Origin: Klebsiella pneumoniae
Lineage (GTDB): Bacteria > Pseudomonadota > Gammaproteobacteria > Eutrophobiales > Eutrophobiaceae
Direction: 5' to 3'
NCBI GenBank assembly: GCA_945878555.1
Contig: CAMDWI010000015.1
Span: forward strand, 39,735 to 103,734
Length of the DNA stretch: 64,000 bases
Part shown: positions 56,408 to 64,000 of the stretch, in pieces
Layout: every line of letters begins with the position of its first letter
How positions within the stretch are numbered: position 1 is the first letter of the stretch
Program-made: the position numbers and the translations under genes
Notes under the pieces: generated by a model
Database searches by the model: none
What the model was told of the DNA's origin: nothing
What the model saw: the letters and a program-made list of their open reading frames with translations, nothing else

Positions 56408-58852
56408 CTAGAAACTATACTTAAGACTTATACCATATGTCAGGAACTGACTTTGGCTCAGATTTATTGTCTCAAATTCCGTGTCATAGTCAAACTCCCG
56501 CTGATGTGTAGGCAAGGGTTCCAGAATATGACGACCCCATATGCTTATGCCCCATTTATCATCCATCGTGCTGAATTCGGCGGAAAGATTAAGATCCTCG
56601 TGGGATTTCATCACAAATAACTCATCAAAAGCGTATAAATACCCATCCGAGAATAAAACGACCGCATTAAACGTGGCCTTGTAATCATCAAAAACCGGCA
56701 TCCAGTACTCGGTCCTCAATGTAAACTTCCAGTCTGGCGACAGTGTAGGTGTGCCACCGGTACGGTCTATCGTGTTTCTTGGGCCTGTACAGACTCCCTG
56801 GGCCACTTCATTCTGCGTGCAGTTGGCACCCGGATAACTTGTGAGTACCGCATCCATGATAGAACCGGAAAGCCCCAGGGTCCAACGTTCAGTTGCAGCA
56901 AATTGACCACCAAATTCTGCACCCTTGGTACGCTGGCCACCGACATTATCCGTCACGCTCTCGCCTAAAATCGGATTCAGGGCGGCAACCTGTAAACCCT
57001 CAAACTCGGTCCAGAACAGTGTCAGGTTATAATTGACACGGTTGTCATACAGTGAGCCTTTCATCCCCAGCTCCCAGTTTTCCGCCTTTTCTGAATCAAA
57101 GATAAATGTATTAAGCGTTTTTACCTGGGTCGTTCCGGCATCAAACCCACCGGCCTTCAGACCGGTTGCATACTTGGCATAGGTGGAGATATCGCTGGTT
57201 GGGCGCCACCGTAATGAAACCTGGTAGTCTACCTTTTTATCTTCAAACTCACCGACGGTGCGCTCTGTATAAAAAGCAATCGGTGTATTGCCATAGGCGG
57301 TCGTACCGTGCATCGCCGGGCCTACAATTACGTTACCATTGATGTCAGTCCACAGGCCTCTCCTGCCCGCCACATGTCCGTCTTTTTGTATATCAGTATA
57401 ACGTATCCCCAGATCCAGAGACAAAGTGTCTTCCATCATGTTTACAGTGCCCACACCAAACGCACTTAACCAGCGGTCATCTTCACCATGCACATTTCCC
57501 TGTATGGCCTGGGTTGGCGACACGTTACTGACAGCCGCCCGTAATCCCGCACCTTCGGTATTCAGGTTAATCTGCTCCCAATAAAGGCCTCCCATCCATT
57601 CAATCATGTTTCCGGTTGGCGAGGTCAGGCGGAACTCCTGGCTAATCTGGTCCTGATTCTCTGCCCGATCAAACAGGTTCACCAGAAACGGTCCACCCGT
57701 ACTTCCATCCCGGTTGAAATACCGATCCAGATAAGTGTATGACGTCTGTGATGTGAACAGTATATCGTTGGCCAGCCGATAATCAGCCTGCATATAAGCG
57801 CCTATCTGCTCTATATCACCGTAAGGTCTGCCGCAGGCACTGCGGGCCGGCAGCTGGCAGGTATTTCCCAGATATGACAGATCCACCATTGATGTCGGGC
57901 GTGCGCCAAAACCTTCAAAAACCGTTAATGGCAATTTATACCATGGACCGTTATGTTCCAGTGCCAGGTTACCGATTCCATCTCCCCGATCAATTATACT
58001 CGCTGCACCAGGTATGGCCGTGAATTCACCCGCCTTCACTGCCCCGAGCGTATTTCTGGCATCGGTAGTCACATCGACATACGACACGGCATCCGCCCCC
58101 TTGACTATACTCACATAATCAACCTTTGCTGTAATGTCCAGCGCCTCTTGCGGCGACCAGGTGAGGACTAGGCGCCCCCCATACTGCTCCTCGTGCGGGA
58201 ACTTGGTGTCCTTGAGTACATCCGTCATGTAACCATCGGTGGAATTAAATTTGCCAGCAACCCGCATACCCATGGTATCTGTGACAGGGCCACCGACCCC
58301 AAACTGGGCATTATAGGTATCATTATTGCCCAGCTCACCGTTCACATAACCTTCCCACACCTCTCCAGGCTTGCGCGAAATTACACTGATGGCGCCTGCG
58401 GCCGCATTTTGTCCGAAAAATATAGGCTGCGGGCCTCGCAAGACTTCTATCCGGTCCACATCCATAAATGCACTGTAAATCGTGGCGCCACGACCATAGT
58501 GAACACCATCTACAAAGATAGGTACCGATTGCTCAATCGCCCAGTTATTACTTGAAGAACCTACACCGCGAATAGTAAGTGACTGTGTATTTTCCGAAGG
58601 CGCGGGGATCGTAAATCCTGGCACAAATGCAGACAGATCTTCCATATTCTTGAGACCCTGGGTCATCAAATCATTACCCGATATGGCCTCTATGGAGATT
58701 GGCACTTCCTGCAAACTTTGCTCACGACGTTGTGCCGTTACTACAATCTCTTCCAGTGAAACTTGCGCGTTTACCGGAAATGACTGGGCTACAGTCCCTG
58801 CTAGCATTGTAATTACTGCGATATTTGATAAGAGACACTTTTCCTTGCTCAC
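56408..58852 (-). CDS. TonB-dependent outer-membrane receptor, cassette D
   Basis: Receptor of 814 aa with a GTG start, six nt after a run of seven G. Signal peptide FPVNAQ; the plug opens LEEIVVTAQRREQSLQEVPIS and has GPQPIFFGQNA at 140-150. The barrel has YATGLKAGGFDAG and ENWELGMKGSLYDN, and the C terminus is SLKYSF with the terminal Phe needed for outer-membrane assembly. It shares plug motif and spacing with the other two receptors, so all three are one subfamily. The ligand is unknown. Confidence 0.95.
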   Translation of the reverse strand: MSKEKCLLSNIAVITMLAGTVAQSFPVNAQVSLEEIVVTAQRREQSLQEVPISIEAISGNDLMTQGLKNMEDLSAFVPGFTIPAPSENTQSLTIRGVGSSSNNWAIEQSVPIFVDGVHYGRGATIYSAFMDVDRIEVLRGPQPIFFGQNAAAGAISVISRKPGEVWEGYVNGELGNNDTYNAQFGVGGPVTDTMGMRVAGKFNSTDGYMTDVLKDTKFPHEEQYGGRLVLTWSPQEALDITAKVDYVSIVKGADAVSYVDVTTDARNTLGAVKAGEFTAIPGAASIIDRGDGIGNLALEHNGPWYKLPLTVFEGFGARPTSMVDLSYLGNTCQLPARSACGRPYGDIEQIGAYMQADYRLANDILFTSQTSYTYLDRYFNRDGSTGGPFLVNLFDRAENQDQISQEFRLTSPTGNMIEWMGGLYWEQINLNTEGAGLRAAVSNVSPTQAIQGNVHGEDDRWLSAFGVGTVNMMEDTLSLDLGIRYTDIQKDGHVAGRRGLWTDINGNVIVGPAMHGTTAYGNTPIAFYTERTVGEFEDKKVDYQVSLRWRPTSDISTYAKYATGLKAGGFDAGTTQVKTLNTFIFDSEKAENWELGMKGSLYDNRVNYNLTLFWTEFEGLQVAALNPILGESVTDNVGGQRTKGAEFGGQFAATERWTLGLSGSIMDAVLTSYPGANCTQNEVAQGVCTGPRNTIDRTGGTPTLSPDWKFTLRTEYWMPVFDDYKATFNAVVLFSDGYLYAFDELFVMKSHEDLNLSAEFSTMDDKWGISIWGRHILEPLPTHQREFDYDTEFETINLSQSQFLTYGISLKYSF

Positions 58853-59459
58853 TTGACACCCCCCCTTAAATTATCAGTCCGACTGTATTGCCAGACTAAC
58901 TTTCTATACAAAGTGCTAATAAGGAAAGCGCATCATGCTGTCGAAAACAGAATATGAAATTCCGTATGTAATTCCGCATGTCCCCTTCCCCCCCCAATAT
59001 GAATATATACAAATTCTATCGTTAAATATATATCTATTAACGACTGGATCAATAACTGGAAATAGATCCGGGGAGGCAGGAAATGAATGATGTTCTGTCA
59101 TTCTTGCTTCTTCGCAGTCTGGATATGTCAGATCCTGGACATCATCTGTTCTGCTATAAAGCGTAATCCACTCCGGCGATTGAGGTACTGTTCAAATTCG
59201 GTATATATTCTGACTTCAAATCTGAATTACCGGATCAGGGTCATGACTGAATCCTGAAAAATTATCTTGTCTGATACCTGCGTAAATATAATGATCCAGC
59301 TATGGTTATCAGGATAAGCACATGCCCGGCATCTTCAGCAAAATCACTTTTCATCCGCCATGTAAATCGGTACGCTCTGCCAGTATTTGAACAATAAACA
59401 AAACCCTGTATAGAAGTATGTATTTCACGGAACCAGTCAGTTATTCATAACACAACAAT
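58853..59459. other. Divergent intergenic region upstream of receptor D
   Basis: This 607-bp region separates receptor D (minus) from the spermidine synthase-like gene (plus) and must hold both promoters. It contains a second C8/G8 run (58988-58995), AT-rich DNA at 59000-59040, and the segment 59132-59153 that matches one upstream of receptor C. A 27-codon plus-strand frame at 59083-59166 (MNDVLSFLLLRSLDMSD) has a strong GGGGAGGCAGGAA site but no recognised product. Confidence 0.6.
58859..58865 (-). promoter_or_regulatory. G7 tract before receptor D
   Basis: Seven G followed by TGTCAA and a GTG start. The spacing of 6 nt suits a ribosome-binding site. The run decides the GTG start, as no ATG is near. 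Confidence 0.68.
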
Positions 59460-62444
59460 ATGACCTTGACTACATTACAGACCCAGCGCTGGTACTACCT
59501 GATATTTGGCATGTCCGGTTTCACCGGCATCATTTATGAATCAGTATGGTCACATTATCTGAAGTTGTTTCTTGGCCATGCTGCCTACGCCCAGGCACTG
59601 GTATTAATCATATTTATGGGTGGCATGGCACTCGGCGCCTGGATAATTTCAAGGACAGGCCATCTCTCGGGCAATCTGTTGATCTGGTATGCGCTAATAG
59701 AAGCCATCATTGGTGTATTTGGTCTTGTATTTCACCCGCTCTACGAGTTGTTATACAGCTTCTCGTTTGATACTGTCATCCCTGCTATAGGCACTCCTCA
59801 CTTCGTATATATTTATAAATTTATCCTGGCATCGTTATTGATTCTGCCGCAATCAATTTTACTGGGCGCGACGTTTCCGCTCATGAGTGGCGGCTTTGTT
59901 CGCAAATTCCCGAATGCACCGGGGAAATCCATTTCCATCCTGTATTTTGCCAACAGCGCCGGGGCCGCAATTGCCTTGCTTGTCAGTACTTTCTATCTCA
60001 TCGGCACACTTGGATTATCCGGCACAATTTTTTCAGCGGGCATACTCAATATAATCATTGCAATTCTGGTATACCAGTTTGCAGGCAACCCGGACATTCC
60101 AGACACGCCGATTCCCGTGACAGCTCAAAAAACTTACTGGCCGTCACTTTTTATAGCTGCATCATTTTTTACCGGGATGGCCTCATTTATCTATGAGGTG
60201 GTCTGGATCCGGATGCTGTCCATGGTACTTGGAGCGAGCACGCATTCATTTGAACTGATGTTGAGCGCTTTTATTACGGGTTTGGCACTGGGTGGTTACT
60301 GGATACGACGCAGGATTGACACACTGCAGGACCCGATCAGATTTGCCGGCATCATCCAGATTACGATGGGTTTCTTTGCCTTGTTTACGATTTTTCTCTA
60401 TACCCGTAGTTTTGAATTAATGTCGTTTTTCATGTCTGCACTGGATGAGACCAGCCAAGGTTACATACTGTTCACCATTGCCAGTCACAGTATTGCCTTG
60501 TTGGTAATGTTGCCCGCAACAATTTGTGCAGGTATGACTCTGCCGTTATTTACCTGCATATTATTGAAGCAGGGCAACGGCGAAAAGGCTATTGGCCAGA
60601 TCTACTCAAGCAATACCATCGGCGCTATCTCCGGTGTCTTGTTTACTGTTTTTATAGGCATGCCGTTATTGATGCTTAAAGGCTCCATACTGGTGGGCGC
60701 ATTTATAGACGTTACAATAGGCCTTGTATTACTGCAACGCTGCAACGGCAGACTGAACATGAAGTATGCTGGCGCTACTGCCGCCCTGTTTCTGGTTCTG
60801 GCAGGAGTCACTGCTTTGTTCTATGAGTTCAATATCAAACAAATGGCATCCGGTGTATATCGTTATGGTATCGCCGAACTGGATGACAAATCTGACATCC
60901 TCTATCACAAGGACGGTAAATCCGCTTCTATAACCGTTTCCAGATATGACGGGAAGGTCATATCTATCCTGACAAATGGCAAACCGGACGCCTCTGTTAC
61001 CATGGGAGAAAACTTGCCGCCTTCAACGGATGAGGCAACTATGACCTTGCTCGCGGCTTTACCGTTATCAATTTATCCACAGGCAAGAACGGTAGCCAAC
61101 ATAGGGATGGGATCGGGATTAACTACCCATACTGCACTGACAGTGCCTACGCTGGAACGGGTCGATACGATTGAAATTGAAGAAGCCATTGTCAGTGGCG
61201 CAAGATATTTTATGCCAAAAAATCAACGCGTTTTCAATGATCCTCGCAGTTATATTCATATAGATGACGCAAGGACATTCTTTTCCACACACCAGTCCAG
61301 ATATGACATTATTATTTCAGAACCGTCAAATCCATGGGTCAGCGGTGTATCAAGTCTGTTTACGCAGGAATTCTATAATGAGACAGCTACTCATCTGACT
61401 GAAAATGGCGTTCTGGTTCAGTGGATGCATATTTACGAACTGAACATGGACCTTCTGGTTTCCATACTCAAGGCGATGTCTGGTACATTCAAGTACTATA
61501 GTGTTTACTTTGCAGATGACAGCAACCTGATTCTGCTTGCCAGTGTAGATAATCCAGTAGGCATTCCTGATCCATCGATATTCACGTCTGCAGAAATGAA
61601 CAGCTTATTGTCCACAATTTACATACAAAATATTGACGACCTGCGTTTTCGTTTTCTGGGCGACCAGTCTCTTTTTTCTTCTTATGTAGAATCGTCAGAT
61701 TCACCTGCAAACTCTGATTTCCATCCGTTTCTGGATCAAAATGCAGCCAGGGCCCGATTTCTGGCAGACGATGTTACACGACTGTTGAACTTACGGCTGT
61801 CTTCAGTACCTATCCTGGACATCATCTACGGTGATCAGGTACGCCGGAAGAACAACCTGAGTCCATCAAAATACTACTCTTCCCAACCTGCGGATGACGC
61901 CTATAAATTTTATGCCTATTTTGAAGGAAACTCTCCTTACTCAGGCCATAATGCAATATCAGTAGATAACGTTTTATCTATATCCAGCCTGAACACCCTG
62001 CTCGCACATGCACAATCCTGTCCCCAGGAACAGGATATTCCGATATGGGTCAATTCACTTTTTCGCATACTCAGCAAAACTGTTGCCTATTTAAATACAG
62101 ATCAGCTCAATCAGATAATTGCTGCGATTACGCCGGCGTGTGCGCCGGGCACATTACCCGAAAGTATTTCAAACTGGCTGGATTTACTGGGTGCGTATAG
62201 TGAGAATAACCATGACGGCATATTTGATGCCACGCTGGTTCTGTTGCAGGCGAAGACCAGTTCCAGTGTGGAACAGGCCAGATTTTTGTATACCACCTTG
62301 TTAGCCAGCCTGTTCAGGATAGGAGAGCACCAACAGATTTCCAGGTTGTGGAATGAATATATCGCAGATCTATATTCGGACGAAGATGAGATCCCGCTGG
62401 AAATTCAATTCCTGCTGGGCCAGGCGATAAAAGACAAACCGTAG
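59460..62444 (+). CDS. Membrane-fused spermidine synthase-like protein
   Basis: Protein of 994 aa. The N-terminal 450 residues hold about a dozen membrane helices in two related halves (GFTGIIYESVWSHYLKLFLG and GMASFIYEVVWIRMLSMVLGAS). A spermidine synthase/methyltransferase-like domain follows (about 480-720), with NIGMGSGLTTH, DTIEIEEA, IHIDDARTFF and IIISEPSNPWVSGVSSLFT. The last 200 residues are helical and unassigned. Such fusions occur widely in bacteria and their product is mostly unproven; the soluble domain may make polyamines or another aminopropyl compound. It is divergent from the receptor D gene. No good Shine-Dalgarno is seen. Confidence 0.9.
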   Translation: MTLTTLQTQRWYYLIFGMSGFTGIIYESVWSHYLKLFLGHAAYAQALVLIIFMGGMALGAWIISRTGHLSGNLLIWYALIEAIIGVFGLVFHPLYELLYSFSFDTVIPAIGTPHFVYIYKFILASLLILPQSILLGATFPLMSGGFVRKFPNAPGKSISILYFANSAGAAIALLVSTFYLIGTLGLSGTIFSAGILNIIIAILVYQFAGNPDIPDTPIPVTAQKTYWPSLFIAASFFTGMASFIYEVVWIRMLSMVLGASTHSFELMLSAFITGLALGGYWIRRRIDTLQDPIRFAGIIQITMGFFALFTIFLYTRSFELMSFFMSALDETSQGYILFTIASHSIALLVMLPATICAGMTLPLFTCILLKQGNGEKAIGQIYSSNTIGAISGVLFTVFIGMPLLMLKGSILVGAFIDVTIGLVLLQRCNGRLNMKYAGATAALFLVLAGVTALFYEFNIKQMASGVYRYGIAELDDKSDILYHKDGKSASITVSRYDGKVISILTNGKPDASVTMGENLPPSTDEATMTLLAALPLSIYPQARTVANIGMGSGLTTHTALTVPTLERVDTIEIEEAIVSGARYFMPKNQRVFNDPRSYIHIDDARTFFSTHQSRYDIIISEPSNPWVSGVSSLFTQEFYNETATHLTENGVLVQWMHIYELNMDLLVSILKAMSGTFKYYSVYFADDSNLILLASVDNPVGIPDPSIFTSAEMNSLLSTIYIQNIDDLRFRFLGDQSLFSSYVESSDSPANSDFHPFLDQNAARARFLADDVTRLLNLRLSSVPILDIIYGDQVRRKNNLSPSKYYSSQPADDAYKFYAYFEGNSPYSGHNAISVDNVLSISSLNTLLAHAQSCPQEQDIPIWVNSLFRILSKTVAYLNTDQLNQIIAAITPACAPGTLPESISNWLDLLGAYSENNHDGIFDATLVLLQAKTSSSVEQARFLYTTLLASLFRIGEHQQISRLWNEYIADLYSDEDEIPLEIQFLLGQAIKDKP

Positions 62445-62572
62445 AAATTTACTGATTTAACAATATGCAGGTTATAAAATTTTCGACGGCTGTTTATGAA
62501 AATTTATCCTGATGGTCATTCTCGATTGCTGCCCCGGTTTCTCACGGACTGCGAACAATTGTAGTAACAGGT

Positions 62573-64000
62573 TTATTTACTGCCAGTAAAGTCTGCCACC
62601 GTCCTTGCACCGAGTTTCGCCAGTAACTCAGCTGTGCTAACGCTTTCGCGATACGCTCCACGGGTGTTTGCCTTGGGACTGATACCTGAGGCCATGGTCC
62701 AGGGTGTTTCACCATTTTTGTCTCTTACATCAGGCATGGCACCCTGTTCAGCGAGATACTTGACTACAGCGTCAGAACCTATAAATGCGGCAAAATGAAT
62801 TGCAGTGCGTCCAAGCTGATTCACTGCATCCAGGTCGGTACCAATCTCCTCGACAATCATTCTGACCGCCTCCTTTGCCACTTCAGCATCCTTGCGACCC
62901 ACCACATCCACCATATCCTGGAATGCGCAAGTTCCTGTACATGCTGCCTGCGCTGCAGCCATAAGCGGTGTGACGCCCTCCCTGGTCGCCAGTTGTGCAT
63001 CAGCCCCAAAATCCTTGAGCAAGCGCATCATTGAAATATCCGCAGACAAGGCGGCGAGTAAAAATGGTGTCGCACCGACCATATCGAAGGGGATGCCATC
63101 AGGTCCCAGCAGCTTCGCTTGCGTAATCTGGACATCCGGTTTGGCCCCGGCCTCAAGCAGTGCCCTGGTCAATTTTGGCATGTTCGATAATGGAAGACGA
63201 TAGGCCTTGTCATAGATAACACCGTTTAACAGTGACAAACCTTCCCTGACGGAGTGGTGCAATGCCGTCAAACCGTTTTCGTCTGCAGAGTGTGGATCGG
63301 CGCCCTCCTGCAGTAACAACAAGGCAAGATCTTCATGTCCTCCGGCACTGGCGATAACCAGGGAATTACCCTGTTCAGGCGTCGCCTCATCCGGATCTGC
63401 ACCTGCATCCAGTAATATACGTGCTGTTTCAATATCGCCAGACCTCGCGGCAAACAACAAGGGCGTAAAGCCACCGTTGGAAGCGATGTCGATCCTGGCT
63501 CCGTAATCAAGGAGTGATTTTACTATCATCGAATGACCACCAGCCGCTGCCCACATCAAGGCTGTCTGGCCCTTTTTGTTCTCCCTGGCATTGACATCTA
63601 TTTCGGTGACGCTGCCAAGCAATGCCTGCACCGCATCAACAGCACCTGTCCGGGCGCAATTCACCAGTACAGTTTCACCCGCAGTTAACCTGGCATTCGG
63701 ACTTGCTCCGGCCTTCAACAAGAGCTTGACCATTTCGGTACTCCTGTTTGTACAGGCCAGCCACAGCGGTGTCACCCCGTATAAATTTGCCTGGTCTACA
63801 ACCGCTCCCGCTGCAAGCAATAACCCGGCAGTTTCACGATCATCCCAGTGTACTGCCCAATGCAGCGCAGTCGTCCCGTCAGAATCAGCTACATTTACGT
63901 CAACTGACTCACCCAGCAACGATTTTAGATTGGCAAGATTCCGTTCTTTTGCTGAAACAATAATTCCAGTTTCCGGATTTGCACTCGTTATTGTCGGCAA
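62573..64000 (-). CDS. Ankyrin-repeat protein, partial (start outside the window)
   Basis: The C-terminal 475 residues of a fifth member of the ankyrin group; the frame is open to the window edge, so the true start and signal peptide lie beyond 64000. Ankyrin units begin DGTTALHWAVHWDDRETAGLLLAAGAVVD. The shared VGATPFLLAALSAD block occurs near residue 300, then a Cys pair (ACTGTCAF) and GRTAIHFAAFIGSDAVVKYLAEQGAMPD. It has no Cys-rich tail like A and D. By analogy with the four complete sets, DUF1552 and DUF1592 genes should lie upstream, past the window end. Confidence 0.9.
   Translation of the reverse strand: MPTITSANPETGIIVSAKERNLANLKSLLGESVDVNVADSDGTTALHWAVHWDDRETAGLLLAAGAVVDQANLYGVTPLWLACTNRSTEMVKLLLKAGASPNARLTAGETVLVNCARTGAVDAVQALLGSVTEIDVNARENKKGQTALMWAAAGGHSMIVKSLLDYGARIDIASNGGFTPLLFAARSGDIETARILLDAGADPDEATPEQGNSLVIASAGGHEDLALLLLQEGADPHSADENGLTALHHSVREGLSLLNGVIYDKAYRLPLSNMPKLTRALLEAGAKPDVQITQAKLLGPDGIPFDMVGATPFLLAALSADISMMRLLKDFGADAQLATREGVTPLMAAAQAACTGTCAFQDMVDVVGRKDAEVAKEAVRMIVEEIGTDLDAVNQLGRTAIHFAAFIGSDAVVKYLAEQGAMPDVRDKNGETPWTMASGISPKANTRGAYRESVSTAELLAKLGARTVADFTGSK

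Noticed and set aside
19126..58852. Cassette repeats as an assembly artefact or very recent duplication
   Set aside because: The copies differ throughout in protein and DNA sequence, differ in length, and have different flanking genes.
58916..59101. Minus-strand frame of 61 aa upstream of receptor D
   Set aside because: Runs through a C8 tract and AT-rich DNA, has no ribosome-binding site and no protein-like pattern.

Overview
The window looks like chromosomal DNA of a free-living, Gram-negative, aerobic bacterium, most likely a gammaproteobacterium. The signs are outer-membrane TonB-dependent receptors, a DUF3450-TtpC-ExbB-ExbD-TonB-TPR operon, a type II NADH dehydrogenase, a HupE/UreJ pair, periplasmic c-type cytochromes and a tRNA-Arg with encoded CCA. 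The species cannot be named from sequence alone. No transposase, integrase, prophage gene or CRISPR array was seen.

Layout. (1) 39-6987, minus strand: a TonB energy-transduction operon (DUF3450, TtpC-like, ExbB, two ExbD, TonB, TPR, then a second TtpC-like protein). (2) 7877-19026, mostly plus strand: tRNA-Arg(ACG), a small exported protein, two HupE/UreJ proteins, an exported amidohydrolase with a small membrane protein, a Met/His/Gly repeat protein, an MFS exporter, NDH-2, a D-2-hydroxyacid dehydrogenase (minus), an ABC-2 exporter and a DsrE protein. (3) 19126-58852, all minus strand: about 40 kb made of four related cassettes. (4) 59460-62444, plus strand: a membrane-fused spermidine synthase-like protein. 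(5) 62573-64000, minus strand: a fifth related ankyrin gene that runs off the window and probably opens a fifth cassette.

The cassettes are the most interesting part. In transcription order each carries DUF1592 (PSD/PSCyt-type, two CxxCH haem motifs), then DUF1552 (HXXSHH family, Arg-Arg export signal), then a secreted ankyrin-repeat protein. DUF1592 and DUF1552 overlap by ATGA in three cassettes and by 14 nt in the fourth. Around this constant core sit variable genes: TonB-dependent receptors of one subfamily (cassettes A, C, D), a PQQ dehydrogenase (D), a mono-haem cytochrome c, a metallo-beta-lactamase-fold hydrolase and a YtcJ-like amidohydrolase (B), and a second exported amidohydrolase, a small membrane protein and a carboxymuconolactone-decarboxylase-like lipoprotein (C). 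Cassettes are lettered by position: A 19126-27633, B 27870-36827, C 37021-48834, D 48882-58852.

How the genes may work together (inference): the receptors, powered by a TonB complex such as the one at 39-6987, import one or more unknown compounds. In the periplasm these would meet hydrolases, a PQQ dehydrogenase and di-haem DUF1592 proteins, with the DUF1552 and ankyrin proteins as obligate partners. NDH-2 and the cytochromes could link this to respiration. The substrate is not evident. Many genes of the block have a run of five to eight G just before the start codon, and each receptor gene is followed by a strong hairpin. No transcription regulator is encoded in the window.
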